This document shows positions 48,294-57,395 of a stretch of DNA of 64,000 bases, piece by piece; position 1 is the stretch's first letter, and every line of letters starts with the position of its first letter. The stretch spans positions 1,490,001-1,554,000 of the forward strand of contig NZ_OZ034990.1 of NCBI RefSeq assembly GCF_964030935.1, in the 5' to 3' direction. The notes beneath the pieces are model-generated. The model was not told the DNA's origin. It did no database searches and was given only the letters and a program-made list of their open reading frames with translations. The DNA comes from Rickettsiella endosymbiont of Aleochara curtula (GTDB taxonomy: Bacteria > Pseudomonadota > Gammaproteobacteria > Diplorickettsiales > Diplorickettsiaceae). The position numbers and the translations under genes were made by a program.

Positions 48294-51200
48294 TTATAAT
48301 CCTGTTGGTCTATTACGATTGAGAGTATTACTGATTCGTATAGCCGCATTGCCAAGTTCTACAGAATGAGAATTTGCTTTATGGAATTTATTATAAATTG
48401 TTTTTTTATCATCTGAATGTACTTTGAGCTTATCCTTAGCATTTACCACTAGTATGGTTTTTTTGTTACTTAGGTTTGGGTCAGCATTGATTTTTTCTGC
48501 AAAAAAACAAATAAATATTGCTTTTTCATTAGAGCATTTTTTACCTAGCATAATCGTATGAGTTGGACCTTTAGAGCTATTAACAGCATGCGTTAATAGT
48601 GTGAAAAGAGTTTCTTCTTCGGTATTGAATTGCTTGGAGCTATTTGTATTTGATCTAGCATAAGTCATTTTATTTGCAACTCCATCTTTGATCTTATTAA
48701 CAATATTTAGCCAAGGAGTATGAATTTTATAAGCTAAGCATGTTTCATTGCGAGTAACAGAGCATTTCTGTTCTTCACCATTGTGTAAGTTTAATGCAAA
48801 AGTAATAGTTTGGCCTATTTGGAGCGGATCTTGTTTATAAAAAGCACCATCTAATAGTTCAAAATCGGCAGGAAGAGGTTTTGCTACATTGGGATCTAAT
48901 GAATTGGCAATAATCGTATGCCTATGAGGAAGATACACAGCATCTTCTATTTTCTTGGCTACGGGCTCTTCCAGCTGATTGATATCCTCTTCCTTGCGAA
49001 CTCTTAAATCTTCAAATTTAGCGATATTTTCTTTTATTTTTGGACTAAATAGGGCCAATTTTTTGGTGATAGCATGAAGGAGTGCAATATCTTTTAGCCA
49101 ATGCTCTCTTTTTTTCATAGTATCTTTTAGGGCTTGTTCTCTTTTTTCTAGCGTAAGCTTTAGCCATTGCTTTATTTTTTTCAGATCATCACTAGGATTT
49201 TTACATAATACTTTCCAAGCAAGTACGATTAGTTCTTTGCTTTCATCCTTAGTAAAGTTGAAAATTTCTTGTTGACTGATATTAACTAAACTATCAGAAA
49301 TAATTTCTTTTTCAGTTTTATTATAAGCGAAAGCCCATTTGTTTTTTGCTAATTCTTGATTGATTCGCATTAAAAGAATGGTAGCTTGGTCGGCATTAAT
49401 TTTTGGTAAAGCCTTATCTTGTTCTTCAAGAGGCTGATTAAAGTCACCTACAAAGTCGACAAGTTCCCGGTCATCTTTTAGTTCAGGATATGCAGCTTGT
49501 TTTGTGTCGATCTCCTGAAAAATCTGACTTACTTGCTCAGCAACAGACAATTGGATTTTACTAACTTTTTCTATTTCTTGGATAAGATCGGGAATGGATT
49601 TACCGGTAATCGCTATATCATAGAAAGTTGATATATGGAGTGAGGAACTGAGTTCGTTTAATAAATTTTTTTGTTCTTTTTCTAGCTGAACTAGTTTTAA
49701 ATTAACAGATTTACCCGTTATTAATTGAAGCTTTTTTTCTAGCCAAGCTTCATTATCATGATGATTTATTTCTTCAAGTAACTCTTCGGGATTAATTTGC
49801 GCTAAATGATCTAAAGCTTTTATGCGTAGCAATGAACGAGCGGTTCGAAAGCACTTTTCACGAAGAGCCGCAGATGCGTTAAAATAATTTAAATTAGGCC
49901 ATTCCGATTTCAAGCCTAACTCAAAATCGTTTACTGTATCGGCATATTGCAGTTGCGGTGGTAGTTTCTGTATTTCATCAGCAGACAATTCCACACCATT
50001 ATTAATTTTTTCTAAAATGCCATCGATAAAAATGTGAGCAAAATTATCTTCAATAATAGATTTAATTTTTGCATCACATTGCTTAGACAGTATATCTTTT
50101 GTAGTTTGTAGCAAATTACTTGAGTTAGGTAAGCTAACTTTTGCTGCTTCTAAGGCATCAAGCATATTCCTTGGATTTAATATTTCATTAACAAATTCGG
50201 AAGCTGTGTTTATTATCCACGCTCTATATTCTTCAGGATTTATATTAATTGCGGTTAAACCATTTGCCAATTGAGTTTGAATATAAATCGAAGCAGATTG
50301 TTTCATTTGTGGGCTTAAGATCTGCTCATCACAAAGTTTTAATAGCGCAACATATGCTTGGGCATTGGCTTTATTAGCATTAAGAGAGTTTAATAATCTA
50401 TCATGACATTCCGGATAGTCTGCTGGGGCATTAGTAAATGAATTCAGCTTAAAAAAGATATCTAAAAATTCTTTTGCTGCATTTTCAGGATAAAGTAGAT
50501 TTTCTTCTTCAGATTCAGAAACTATTTGAGTAAGCGCTGTTTTAATTTCTTGTTTTGCATCTTCGATACTGAGCAGATGATCTACAGTACCATCGGCTAA
50601 TAACTGACGCTTGCTTACCTCACTAGGTTCTAGCAATAAGCTATCTAAATTTTCCATAGAGAGATTCAGTTCATGTGTAAGAGCTTTTTTATAATAGTTA
50701 TTTAGTCGTGCAGCTAAGTCCCTTGTTAGTTGATTTTTAAACTCAGGACCTGATATTAAATTATCTATCTGTTGTTCTAGTGTAGGCATGGATGTACCCG
50801 TATTTACGGGAGTTATTTTTGTTGATACAGTTGGATCTGTAATACCGCCAGTACTTCCAAGGGTTGTCAAACTCTCCCTAGAATTAGCTCCGATAAATGC
50901 TCCGTTTCTTTCTTCATTTGCCTTGTTCAAAGCGGGAGAGCTTTGTGATCGATGTAAATATGGGGGAGACGAAAAAGGAGAGGTTCTTACTGGTTGCTTT
51001 AAATTCGGATTATTTATAATTGGTTCCGAAGAGTACGTATTTGGGTTTGATGACAAAGGATGAAATAGACCTGAATCGCCTTGATCCACAGATGAATTAT
51101 GATTTGGAAGTTGCAAATTAAGTGAGGAGCTTGATGTTTGAGGTGAAGAAGGAGTAGGGGATGAACTTAATGCCGAGTCAGCATTGGTCTCACTTACTCT

Positions 51201-53840
51201 CTGAGGGGTTTTATCATCCTCGCTTGTACTGAGATCGATGAGAGGTGCTTCGACGGGTACATTTTGATTTGGCATAACTTTATTCTCCTTATCCTTTTTT
51301 AATTCCTGTAATTGTTCTTTCAAACTTTGCGTATTTTGTTCAGCTTCTTCTAATCGTGTAGCTAAGCTTTCTACTTTCTGTTTGCCATTTTGAGGTTGTT
51401 GATTAATTTCGGTAATTTGATCATTTGAATTCTTTATTTCTTCATTTTTATCTTTTAATCTCTTTTTAAGCCTATCACATTTATTTTGTAGATCGCCATG
51501 GGTTTTTTGGAGAGTTTCAACGTCTTTTTTTAATTTATTATTATCATCAGATAATTTGTGTGTACTAACTTGTGATTGTGTAAGCTCTTCATTAGCTTTA
51601 TCTAACTCGCTTTGGATTTGAGTCAAATTTTCTTTAGTTTTTTCGAATTCGACTTTAAGCGCTTCGAAAGCTTCATTCGTAGTATTTATATTTTTCGTAA
51701 GTTGATTTTTTTCTTTATCAAGTTTTTCAATATTTCCTTTTTTTTCTGCTGCTAACTCATTTTGTAATTCTAATACTTGAGCCCCTGAATCTTGTTTTAA
51801 CTTTTCTAAATTAACTTTTATTTGACTTGTTAGGTCCTTAATAGAAATTTCTTGGCCTTTAGTTTTTTCTTCAAGCAAGCTAATCTTGCCTGTAAGCTCA
51901 GATATTTTATCTTTATTAGTCGAATCATTTTCAATTAGAGCAACTCGTTTATCTTGGAGATTAGTTATTTCATTCTTAGATTCTTCTAAAGCTTCCTGCA
52001 TATTCTTTAGATTAGTATCTAATTTTAGTTTTTCAACTTCAAGATCAGATATAGTTTCTGCAGCTTTTTTGGAGGATTCTTTTAGAGTATCTATTTCATT
52101 TTGAAGTTCAGTTTTTCTTGCTTTTAATTTATTTGATAATTCTCTTGATTTTGTAAGATTTTCATTAGCTAGCTTTAAGTCACTTTCGAATTTTTCTGAA
52201 TTTGCTTTTGTGGCGATTAATTTTTCTGAAAGTTTTTCATGATCTGTATTAAGAGAATTAATCCGTTGTTCTAGAAGTTTTATTTTTTCATCGTATGTTC
52301 GTGTAATCTGTTCAATTACTACTTGTTGTTCACTGTCTTTAACAGTTACTTGATCTACAAGTTTGTTTTTATCATCTTCAATTAGTTTTTTTTGTTTTTC
52401 AAACAGAAGAATTTGTTCTTGATGTTTACGTGTTAACTGATTTATTTCTTCTTCTTTTGATTTTAGTTGAGATTGGAGTTTAAATTCTAAAGCTTTATTT
52501 TGAGTTAATTCTGTTTCATAACTTTGAACTAATCTATTGGTGTCGCTGTTAAATTTTTCGAGTTTCGTTCTTAATGCTTTTAACTTGGACTCTTTGTCTA
52601 GTAATTCTTTTTTAAGAGCACCGATTTCTGGGAGTTTTAGATTGTGTAATGTAGTTAATATTTTAGCGTGGGAGTTGTCACGTTTTTCTTTATTTACAAA
52701 ATTTATTTCTAGCCTTTGAAGCCTTACAACTTCGTTCTGGAGTTCATTTTTTTCATTATGAAGTATATCGTAGTCTTTTTTAAAAAATTTAAAAGATGCT
52801 TCCAAAGCGGCAAGCTGCGTTTCTTTTTCAGTAAGTGCATCTAGTAAACTTAAAAATGGTAAGTTTTCTGTAATAGTTTCTTCAGAAGTATTTGGGTTTT
52901 GCAAAGTGTCGTTAAGGTTTTTAGTTTCTGATAAATTTTCTTCAATGCTAGAGGTTTCAGCAGGTAGTTGGGTTTGTAAAAAAATTATTTTTTCATTAAG
53001 TGTAATTATTTCTGCAGATAATTTTTGATTTTCTTCCTGCAATTCCTTTAAAACTTTCATTGAGTGAGTAATATCAGGATTAGCAGAGGTGTTAGCAGCA
53101 TTTTGCGCTTGTAATTTTCGTTTTTTATTTTGTTCCAATTTTGTATTTAATGAAAGCTTAAATGCTGACCAGTTAGGTATTTTTTCTAAATTTGATAGAT
53201 TAATAGCTTCGTCGGTAGCTAGATTAAGTTGTGTTTTAATTGAATCGAAGAAAATATTTAAATTTTCACGATTAACATCGCTGCTATCAATTTCATTTTT
53301 AAGGGAAAGAGCTCTAGCTAAGCCAAGAATATTCGGATTTACTAATTTATATAATGCAGCAATATTTTTTTCACTTATATCTTTTTGTATCTCGATTTTT
53401 ACTAATTCAATATCTGCTAAACATAGTGCATTCTTAGCGTCGGTATAAGCTTGGTTTCGCATTTCATCAGACATCATATTTTGCTGTTGTTTAATAAAAC
53501 CAATTATTTTTGCTTCGACTTTTTTTAGATTTTCAAGGATAGAATCTTTTGCTTGAGAATTTAATTTTCCAATTGTTAATTTTTTTTCTGAAATTTTACG
53601 TTTTATTACTTCTAAATCTTCCTTGCTGGGATTTTCTTTTGTAGTAGCATGCGACTCAAGAGTTTTTTTCAATTCGGTTAGAATGGGATTGTCATTTAAT
53701 GTTTTTTCATCTTCATTAAGCAAATCTTTTAGAGGGCTAACTTTAAATTTTTTATAGTAATTTTCGATTTGTTCAATATGTTGCTTTATATTTTTTTTAA
53801 CGTTTAAAGTAGTTAAGATTTCAATGATAGACGGCTTCAT
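48294..53840 (-). CDS. Giant coiled-coil protein, candidate Dot/Icm effector
   Basis: An intact 1848-residue reading frame of unknown family. Residues 1-260 are helical. About 265-850 is an almost unbroken coiled coil rich in Lys, Glu, Asn and Leu (as in SMC, myosin or EEA1-like tethers). About 855-1015 is a Ser/Pro/Asn-rich flexible linker with repeats of SSPTPSSPQTSSSS type. About 1015-1700 is a second helical region. The last 150 residues look globular (FYKQDPLQIGQTITFALNLHNGEEQKCSVTRNE). There is no signal peptide or membrane helix. It lies next to dot/icm genes behind an 11-bp-phased CTTAAG element, so secretion by Dot/Icm and action as a tether in the host is a reasonable inference. A structural cell-pole role in the bacterium is possible. 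Confidence 0.78.
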   Translation of the reverse strand: MKPSIIEILTTLNVKKNIKQHIEQIENYYKKFKVSPLKDLLNEDEKTLNDNPILTELKKTLESHATTKENPSKEDLEVIKRKISEKKLTIGKLNSQAKDSILENLKKVEAKIIGFIKQQQNMMSDEMRNQAYTDAKNALCLADIELVKIEIQKDISEKNIAALYKLVNPNILGLARALSLKNEIDSSDVNRENLNIFFDSIKTQLNLATDEAINLSNLEKIPNWSAFKLSLNTKLEQNKKRKLQAQNAANTSANPDITHSMKVLKELQEENQKLSAEIITLNEKIIFLQTQLPAETSSIEENLSETKNLNDTLQNPNTSEETITENLPFLSLLDALTEKETQLAALEASFKFFKKDYDILHNEKNELQNEVVRLQRLEINFVNKEKRDNSHAKILTTLHNLKLPEIGALKKELLDKESKLKALRTKLEKFNSDTNRLVQSYETELTQNKALEFKLQSQLKSKEEEINQLTRKHQEQILLFEKQKKLIEDDKNKLVDQVTVKDSEQQVVIEQITRTYDEKIKLLEQRINSLNTDHEKLSEKLIATKANSEKFESDLKLANENLTKSRELSNKLKARKTELQNEIDTLKESSKKAAETISDLEVEKLKLDTNLKNMQEALEESKNEITNLQDKRVALIENDSTNKDKISELTGKISLLEEKTKGQEISIKDLTSQIKVNLEKLKQDSGAQVLELQNELAAEKKGNIEKLDKEKNQLTKNINTTNEAFEALKVEFEKTKENLTQIQSELDKANEELTQSQVSTHKLSDDNNKLKKDVETLQKTHGDLQNKCDRLKKRLKDKNEEIKNSNDQITEINQQPQNGKQKVESLATRLEEAEQNTQSLKEQLQELKKDKENKVMPNQNVPVEAPLIDLSTSEDDKTPQRVSETNADSALSSSPTPSSPQTSSSSLNLQLPNHNSSVDQGDSGLFHPLSSNPNTYSSEPIINNPNLKQPVRTSPFSSPPYLHRSQSSPALNKANEERNGAFIGANSRESLTTLGSTGGITDPTVSTKITPVNTGTSMPTLEQQIDNLISGPEFKNQLTRDLAARLNNYYKKALTHELNLSMENLDSLLLEPSEVSKRQLLADGTVDHLLSIEDAKQEIKTALTQIVSESEEENLLYPENAAKEFLDIFFKLNSFTNAPADYPECHDRLLNSLNANKANAQAYVALLKLCDEQILSPQMKQSASIYIQTQLANGLTAININPEEYRAWIINTASEFVNEILNPRNMLDALEAAKVSLPNSSNLLQTTKDILSKQCDAKIKSIIEDNFAHIFIDGILEKINNGVELSADEIQKLPPQLQYADTVNDFELGLKSEWPNLNYFNASAALREKCFRTARSLLRIKALDHLAQINPEELLEEINHHDNEAWLEKKLQLITGKSVNLKLVQLEKEQKNLLNELSSSLHISTFYDIAITGKSIPDLIQEIEKVSKIQLSVAEQVSQIFQEIDTKQAAYPELKDDRELVDFVGDFNQPLEEQDKALPKINADQATILLMRINQELAKNKWAFAYNKTEKEIISDSLVNISQQEIFNFTKDESKELIVLAWKVLCKNPSDDLKKIKQWLKLTLEKREQALKDTMKKREHWLKDIALLHAITKKLALFSPKIKENIAKFEDLRVRKEEDINQLEEPVAKKIEDAVYLPHRHTIIANSLDPNVAKPLPADFELLDGAFYKQDPLQIGQTITFALNLHNGEEQKCSVTRNETCLAYKIHTPWLNIVNKIKDGVANKMTYARSNTNSSKQFNTEEETLFTLLTHAVNSSKGPTHTIMLGKKCSNEKAIFICFFAEKINADPNLSNKKTILVVNAKDKLKVHSDDKKTIYNKFHKANSHSVELGNAAIRISNTLNRNRPTGL

Positions 53841-53915
53841 TTTTATTCCTTATATCGAATTATTTTTATTATTAATAACAAAGGTTTTTTACTTATTTAA
53901 TTCTACGCGATGAAG

Positions 53916-53942
53916 CTTAAGAAACTCTTAAGGTTTCCTTAA
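53916..53942 (-). promoter_or_regulatory. Triple CTTAAG-type element upstream of giant gene
   Basis: On the minus strand three TTAAG blocks repeat with an 11-base period (plus-strand CTTAA at 53916, 53927 and 53938). The 17 bases at 53926-53942 match, on the opposite strand, those at 19329-19345 exactly. It lies about 75-100 bases before the start at 53840 and has the phasing of PmrA-like tandem binding sites. TAGAAT, 7 bases downstream of the element, is a possible -10. Confidence 0.55.
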
Positions 53943-54009
53943 TGAAAGGTTATGTGCAGATTAAGAATAAAAATGAAGGTATTCATGAGCGCTGTTAAGG
54001 GAGGGTGAA

Positions 54010-54176
54010 ACCTCAGTGAGGCCGAGTGGATTGCCACGCACCTGCGGTGCTCGCAATGACGATTATATGTTACGGGCTCGGCGATGACGATGAATATTTT
54101 AGGGCTTGGCAATGACGATTATATGTTACGCGCTCAGCAATGACGATAAATATTTTAGTGCTCGCAATATAATGAG
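54010..54176. repeat. Repeat family A, decayed copy with 27-28 bp tandem expansion
   Basis: A partial family A end (CAGTGAGGCCGAGTGGATTGCC) leads into five units starting GCTCGCAATGACGAT or a variant, at 54049, 54076, 54104, 54132 and 54160. Between the units two spacers alternate, TATATGTTACG and AATATTTTA. The remaining bases to 54337 show no gene or recognisable element. Confidence 0.75.
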
Positions 54177-54337
54177 TAATTGCCCATCATTTACGGCGCG
54201 CGCGGAGAAATATGCTTGTTAACTGGAAATAGATAACTAAAATCGCTTCCTAAAGTCAAATATAAATGGGTTGTTTTTTGCGGTTTATTATATTGAAATG
54301 ACTAGTGAGACTAGATTTTTTTGATAATGGGGTGGAT

Positions 54338-54478
54338 ATGCATGCTTGGCAATTACAAGATGCTAAGGCTAGATTGAGTGAAGTGGTCAAAGCGGCGAGT
54401 TTGCATGGCCCACAAGAGATTACTTTACATGGTAAACCGGCTGTAGTGGTAATTTCGAAACAGGGATCGTATTTTTAG
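54338..54478 (+). pseudogene. Truncated Phd/YefM-type antitoxin
   Basis: A 46-codon frame behind GGGGTGG reads MHAWQLQDAKARLSEVVKAA...QEITLHGKPAVVVISKQ, the standard N terminus and core of prevent-host-death antitoxins, which normally run to about 75-85 residues. It stops at GSYF just where the toxin-binding C terminus should begin. It is followed directly by the remnant of a PIN-domain toxin. Confidence 0.75.
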
Positions 54479-54666
54479 TCATAAATCATGAGGTGGCTGA
54501 TAGATGGGTTAGGTTACTATCATCAGTAAACAAACCACTTCCTGCTATTGATAATCTTATAGCGGCAACGGTGCGTTTTCATGATTTGCGTTTAGTCACA
54601 CGAAATAAAAAAGACTTTATTTTTGATTCTTTACAAGTAGTCTGTCCCTGGGATTACAATCGCTAA
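54473..54666 (+). pseudogene. PIN-domain (VapC/FitB) toxin remnant
   Basis: The frame ending at TAA 54664 reads VINHEVADRWVRLL, then NKPLPAIDNLIAATVRFHDLRLVTRNKKDF, ending VVCPWDYNR. This is the C-terminal half of a PIN toxin, with the PAID...LVTRN..DF core and its acidic residues. The N-terminal half and the start codon are missing. A deletion has joined the antitoxin and the toxin tail out of frame. Confidence 0.75.
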
Positions 54667-54795
54667 AGGATCGCATATTAACCTACTTGTTCCCGTCTTG
54701 ATGAGCTGACGGGCATCATGATCGATCTTCGCGGCTGTAAATACGCCGCGCATGACTCGATATAAATTAATGAAGCGCTAGGTGTCTACTAGAAG

Positions 54796-55719
54796 TTAAG
54801 CTTTCTCTAGTTCATTTAAATCCAAATCAGATAATTTGGTTACTTTTTTTACTAAATCTAATGCAAAACCTTCTGCTAAAAGGCTTTTAGCCAATTCATA
54901 CCGCGCTTCTTGACGGCCTTCTTGTCGGCCTTCCTGTAATCCCTGTTGTAGTCCTTTTTCTCGACCTAATCGCTCAAAGCTGGTTATATAACTCATATTT
55001 TTTCTCTCCTCTAATTCATTAATCTTTGTTTTAAATTTTAACTCCAGATGTTCAGGTATGACTAATACCCAGTCTATCACTTTGATCAAATTTATTACAT
55101 AATCTCGATTATAACCCTTCTCATATAAACGGCGAGTTAGCTGAAATTTCATTTGCGATCGTGCTTTAGGATCTTTTTTAGTTTCTAAGAAAATAAGGTG
55201 GACTAAAACAACTACTGCAAAAGGGTTGTTAGAAATCGCTAACTCTTGTTTTTTGTCATAATAATCAAGTAATTTATGAGTTTTAAAATTAAAGTTTACT
55301 ACTGAAAAGCCAAAAACATTTCTTTGATAACTATTTGGATGCCAGCTTTGGTTATTATCGGTCAGAATAGCTAATGTTAGAATAGATTGATCGTATTTTG
55401 TAAAAAGTTTGCAGTAATACTGGAATAGTCGTTTAGAAAATTCTGCTTCTTTTTGTCCTTGGACTTCGATATGGATTAATACAACTTCTTCTTTCCCTGC
55501 TAACGATTTAACTTTTATTAATTTATCAACAACCGTTTTACCTAGCATAGCGTCCGTCGTAATAGACTGAAGTTCATTATCTAAAGCTATATACGGCGCT
55601 AACCAGTCAATTTTTGTAGCAATCTCAGGATAAAAAAATTCTATAAACTCTTTAAAATAGGCATCTAATATATCTTTCCATGCTGAGTCGTGGTTTGCTC
55701 GTTGCTTATTTTCAGCCAT
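54796..55719 (-). CDS. Rpn-family PD-(D/E)XK nuclease / transposase-like protein
   Basis: A 307-residue protein of the RpnA/YhgA-like family (formerly putative transposases). The N-terminal nuclease region has HDSAWKDILDAYFKEFIEFFYPEIATKIDW, and the catalytic strand pair is seen in DKLIKVKSL...VVLIHIEVQGQKEAEFSKRLFQYY, with IEVQGQ as the E-x-Q motif. The C terminus has a short Gln/Gly/Glu repeat (LQQGLQEGRQEGRQEARYELAK) typical of these proteins. Members promote recombination or act as defence-like genes. An inverted repeat lies just upstream. Its position in a zone of repeats and broken genes suggests horizontal gain. Confidence 0.85.
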   Translation of the reverse strand: MAENKQRANHDSAWKDILDAYFKEFIEFFYPEIATKIDWLAPYIALDNELQSITTDAMLGKTVVDKLIKVKSLAGKEEVVLIHIEVQGQKEAEFSKRLFQYYCKLFTKYDQSILTLAILTDNNQSWHPNSYQRNVFGFSVVNFNFKTHKLLDYYDKKQELAISNNPFAVVVLVHLIFLETKKDPKARSQMKFQLTRRLYEKGYNRDYVINLIKVIDWVLVIPEHLELKFKTKINELEERKNMSYITSFERLGREKGLQQGLQEGRQEGRQEARYELAKSLLAEGFALDLVKKVTKLSDLDLNELEKA

Positions 55720-55747
55720 TTTTTATTCTTGTTTATTTGTGTAAAAA

Positions 55748-55782
55748 CTTTTTAGATTCTAATCTAGTAAATGTCTAAAAAG
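55748..55782 (-). promoter_or_regulatory. Nested inverted repeats upstream of the Rpn gene
   Basis: CTTTTTAGA (55748-55756) pairs with TCTAAAAAG (55774-55782), and inside it TAGATT-CT-AATCTA (55753-55766) is a second palindrome. It lies about 30-60 bases before the Rpn start and could be an operator or an element end. Confidence 0.4.
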
Positions 55783-55861
55783 ATACTATACAGTCAAATA
55801 GATTGATGGAATAAATTTAGCTAAAGCTTATTTATAATAAAAATTGATATCAGTGTTTTAT

Positions 55862-56740
55862 TTATTTTCTCGGCAAATCATAAAATTCAGCGATGATTTT
55901 CCAAGCCTGCTCGGCGGTTTCGACATAATGAAATAATTTCAAATCGTTGGCATCGACCATGCCTTCACTAACTAAAAAATTAAAATCGATCAGTTTGGAC
56001 CAATATTTTTTGCCGAATAATAGTAACGGAATCGGTTTGATTTTTTTGGTTTGTAACAGCGTTAAAGCTTCAAAGAGTTCATCTAAAGTACCATAGCCGC
56101 CTGGGAAGCAGACTAAGGCTCTGGCACGGATCAGAAAGTGCATTTTGCGTATCGCAAAATAATGGAATTGAAAGCACAGTTCAGGCGAGATATAGGGATT
56201 AGGATTTTGTTCGTGCGGTAACACGATATTTAAACCGATACTTTTAGCTTTGACATCTTGTGCACCGCGATTAGCGGCTTCCATGATGCCGGGTCCACCG
56301 CCGGTGACGATGACGAAATGACGACGTCGATTTTTTTGACAGCGCTCCGAGACAATTTGACTGAAACGTTGCGATTCTTGGTAGTATTTGCCTTTTTCGA
56401 GTTGGTTTTTAAGCAATTTTTCTGTTTTTTTGGCGGAAGCACTATTGGGAGTCTGTTTTAATTTCTTTTGTACTTGCTTTAATTCCTGCTTGGTTACTTC
56501 AGGATCGACGACTCGCGCACTGCCAAACACAACAATGGTGGATTCGATCTTTAGCTTTTGTTGCGAGAGTTCTGGTTTTAACAACTCTAATTGCAAACGC
56601 ACTGAACGTAAGGATTTGTGCAGCAAAAAATCATGATCTAAAAAAGCCAGTTCATAGGCTGGCCAGGCCACTTTTTGCCGGCTACGCTTTTTAACTTCGA
56701 CTTTTGCGGATGAAAACGGCTTAGAATCTGCAATATCCAT
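55862..56740 (-). CDS. LOG-family protein (TIGR00730, nucleotide 5'-monophosphate phosphoribohydrolase-like)
   Basis: A 292-residue protein of the family once called lysine decarboxylase-like. The Rossmann core shows STIVVFGSARV, then VIVTGGGPGIMEAANRGAQDVKAKSIGLNI, and the signature PGGYGTLDELFEALTLLQTKK. Plant and some bacterial members release the base from cytokinin or AMP-like 5'-monophosphates. A charged coiled insertion of about 50 residues (VTKQELKQVQKKLKQTPNSASAKKTEKLL) lies after the first strand. Substrate is uncertain. It is monocistronic. Confidence 0.9.
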   Translation of the reverse strand: MDIADSKPFSSAKVEVKKRSRQKVAWPAYELAFLDHDFLLHKSLRSVRLQLELLKPELSQQKLKIESTIVVFGSARVVDPEVTKQELKQVQKKLKQTPNSASAKKTEKLLKNQLEKGKYYQESQRFSQIVSERCQKNRRRHFVIVTGGGPGIMEAANRGAQDVKAKSIGLNIVLPHEQNPNPYISPELCFQFHYFAIRKMHFLIRARALVCFPGGYGTLDELFEALTLLQTKKIKPIPLLLFGKKYWSKLIDFNFLVSEGMVDANDLKLFHYVETAEQAWKIIAEFYDLPRK

Positions 56741-56945
56741 TCATTAACCTTGATGGGTATAAATGATAAGTATATCAGTGCTATTCGAGTGTGCCTAATA
56801 TAAATAAATGATAGTAAAAGCAATACAGACGGTCTTTAATATCAATTAAGATTCGTTCTGGATAAAATTCTTACTTGCACTATTTTAGGTGTATAATTCC
56901 TAGTGTCTGAGAGAAAATGAAGAAAAATAATAAGGAAATCTAAAT

Positions 56946-57365
56946 ATGGCGGCACTGATGAAATTCGACACCTTAAGTTGGGCAAAAAAATTAGAGCAGG
57001 CGGGGGTTCCGCCCCAGCAAGCTGAGATTCAAGTCGACCTTATTTTCCGCGCCATTGATGACAACATTTGTACTAAACAAGATCTACGCGAGCTAGAAGG
57101 TAATATCAATATTAAATTAAAAGAGTTAGAGCTTAAAATAGAAGGTTTAAGAAGAGAAAGTCTAGGAATAAAAAACGATCTTGAAGTAAAAATGGAAGGA
57201 ATAAAGGGAAATCTTGAATTGAAAATAGGAGAAATCAAAAGCGATCTTGAATTAAAAATAGAAAAAGTTTATGCGAATCTTAGTAAGCAGATCGCTAAAT
57301 GGGTGCTGAGTGTTTCAGCAATCCAGACCGTGGTATTACTCACCTTAATTCGTTTTATGTATTAG
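56946..57365 (+). CDS. Small coiled-coil membrane protein (DUF1640/CCDC90-like)
   Basis: A 139-residue protein. The N-terminal region (FDTLSWAKKLEQAGVPPQQAEIQVDLIFRAIDDNICTKQDL) is the conserved start of the DUF1640 group, related to mitochondrial MCUR1/CCDC90. A coiled coil follows with tandem near-repeats of LELKI-x-x-I/L, and one C-terminal helix (KWVLSVSAIQTVVLLTLIRF) anchors it. A TATAAT at 56891-56896 is a probable -10. Function is unknown; such genes are common and often duplicated in intracellular bacteria. Confidence 0.85.
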   Translation: MAALMKFDTLSWAKKLEQAGVPPQQAEIQVDLIFRAIDDNICTKQDLRELEGNINIKLKELELKIEGLRRESLGIKNDLEVKMEGIKGNLELKIGEIKSDLELKIEKVYANLSKQIAKWVLSVSAIQTVVLLTLIRFMY

Positions 57366-57395
57366 GTTGGTCCATGATTTGGTGCATAGTTTACT

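Noticed and set aside
48290-48355. Longer N terminus for the 381-residue protein, overlapping the giant gene
   Set aside because: The added residues lie in the other gene's coding end; ATG 48289 gives clean 4-base spacing.
54049-54176. CRISPR-like array
   Set aside because: Repeats are degenerate, the alternating spacers recur rather than being unique, and no cas genes are near. It is a tandem expansion of a family A end.
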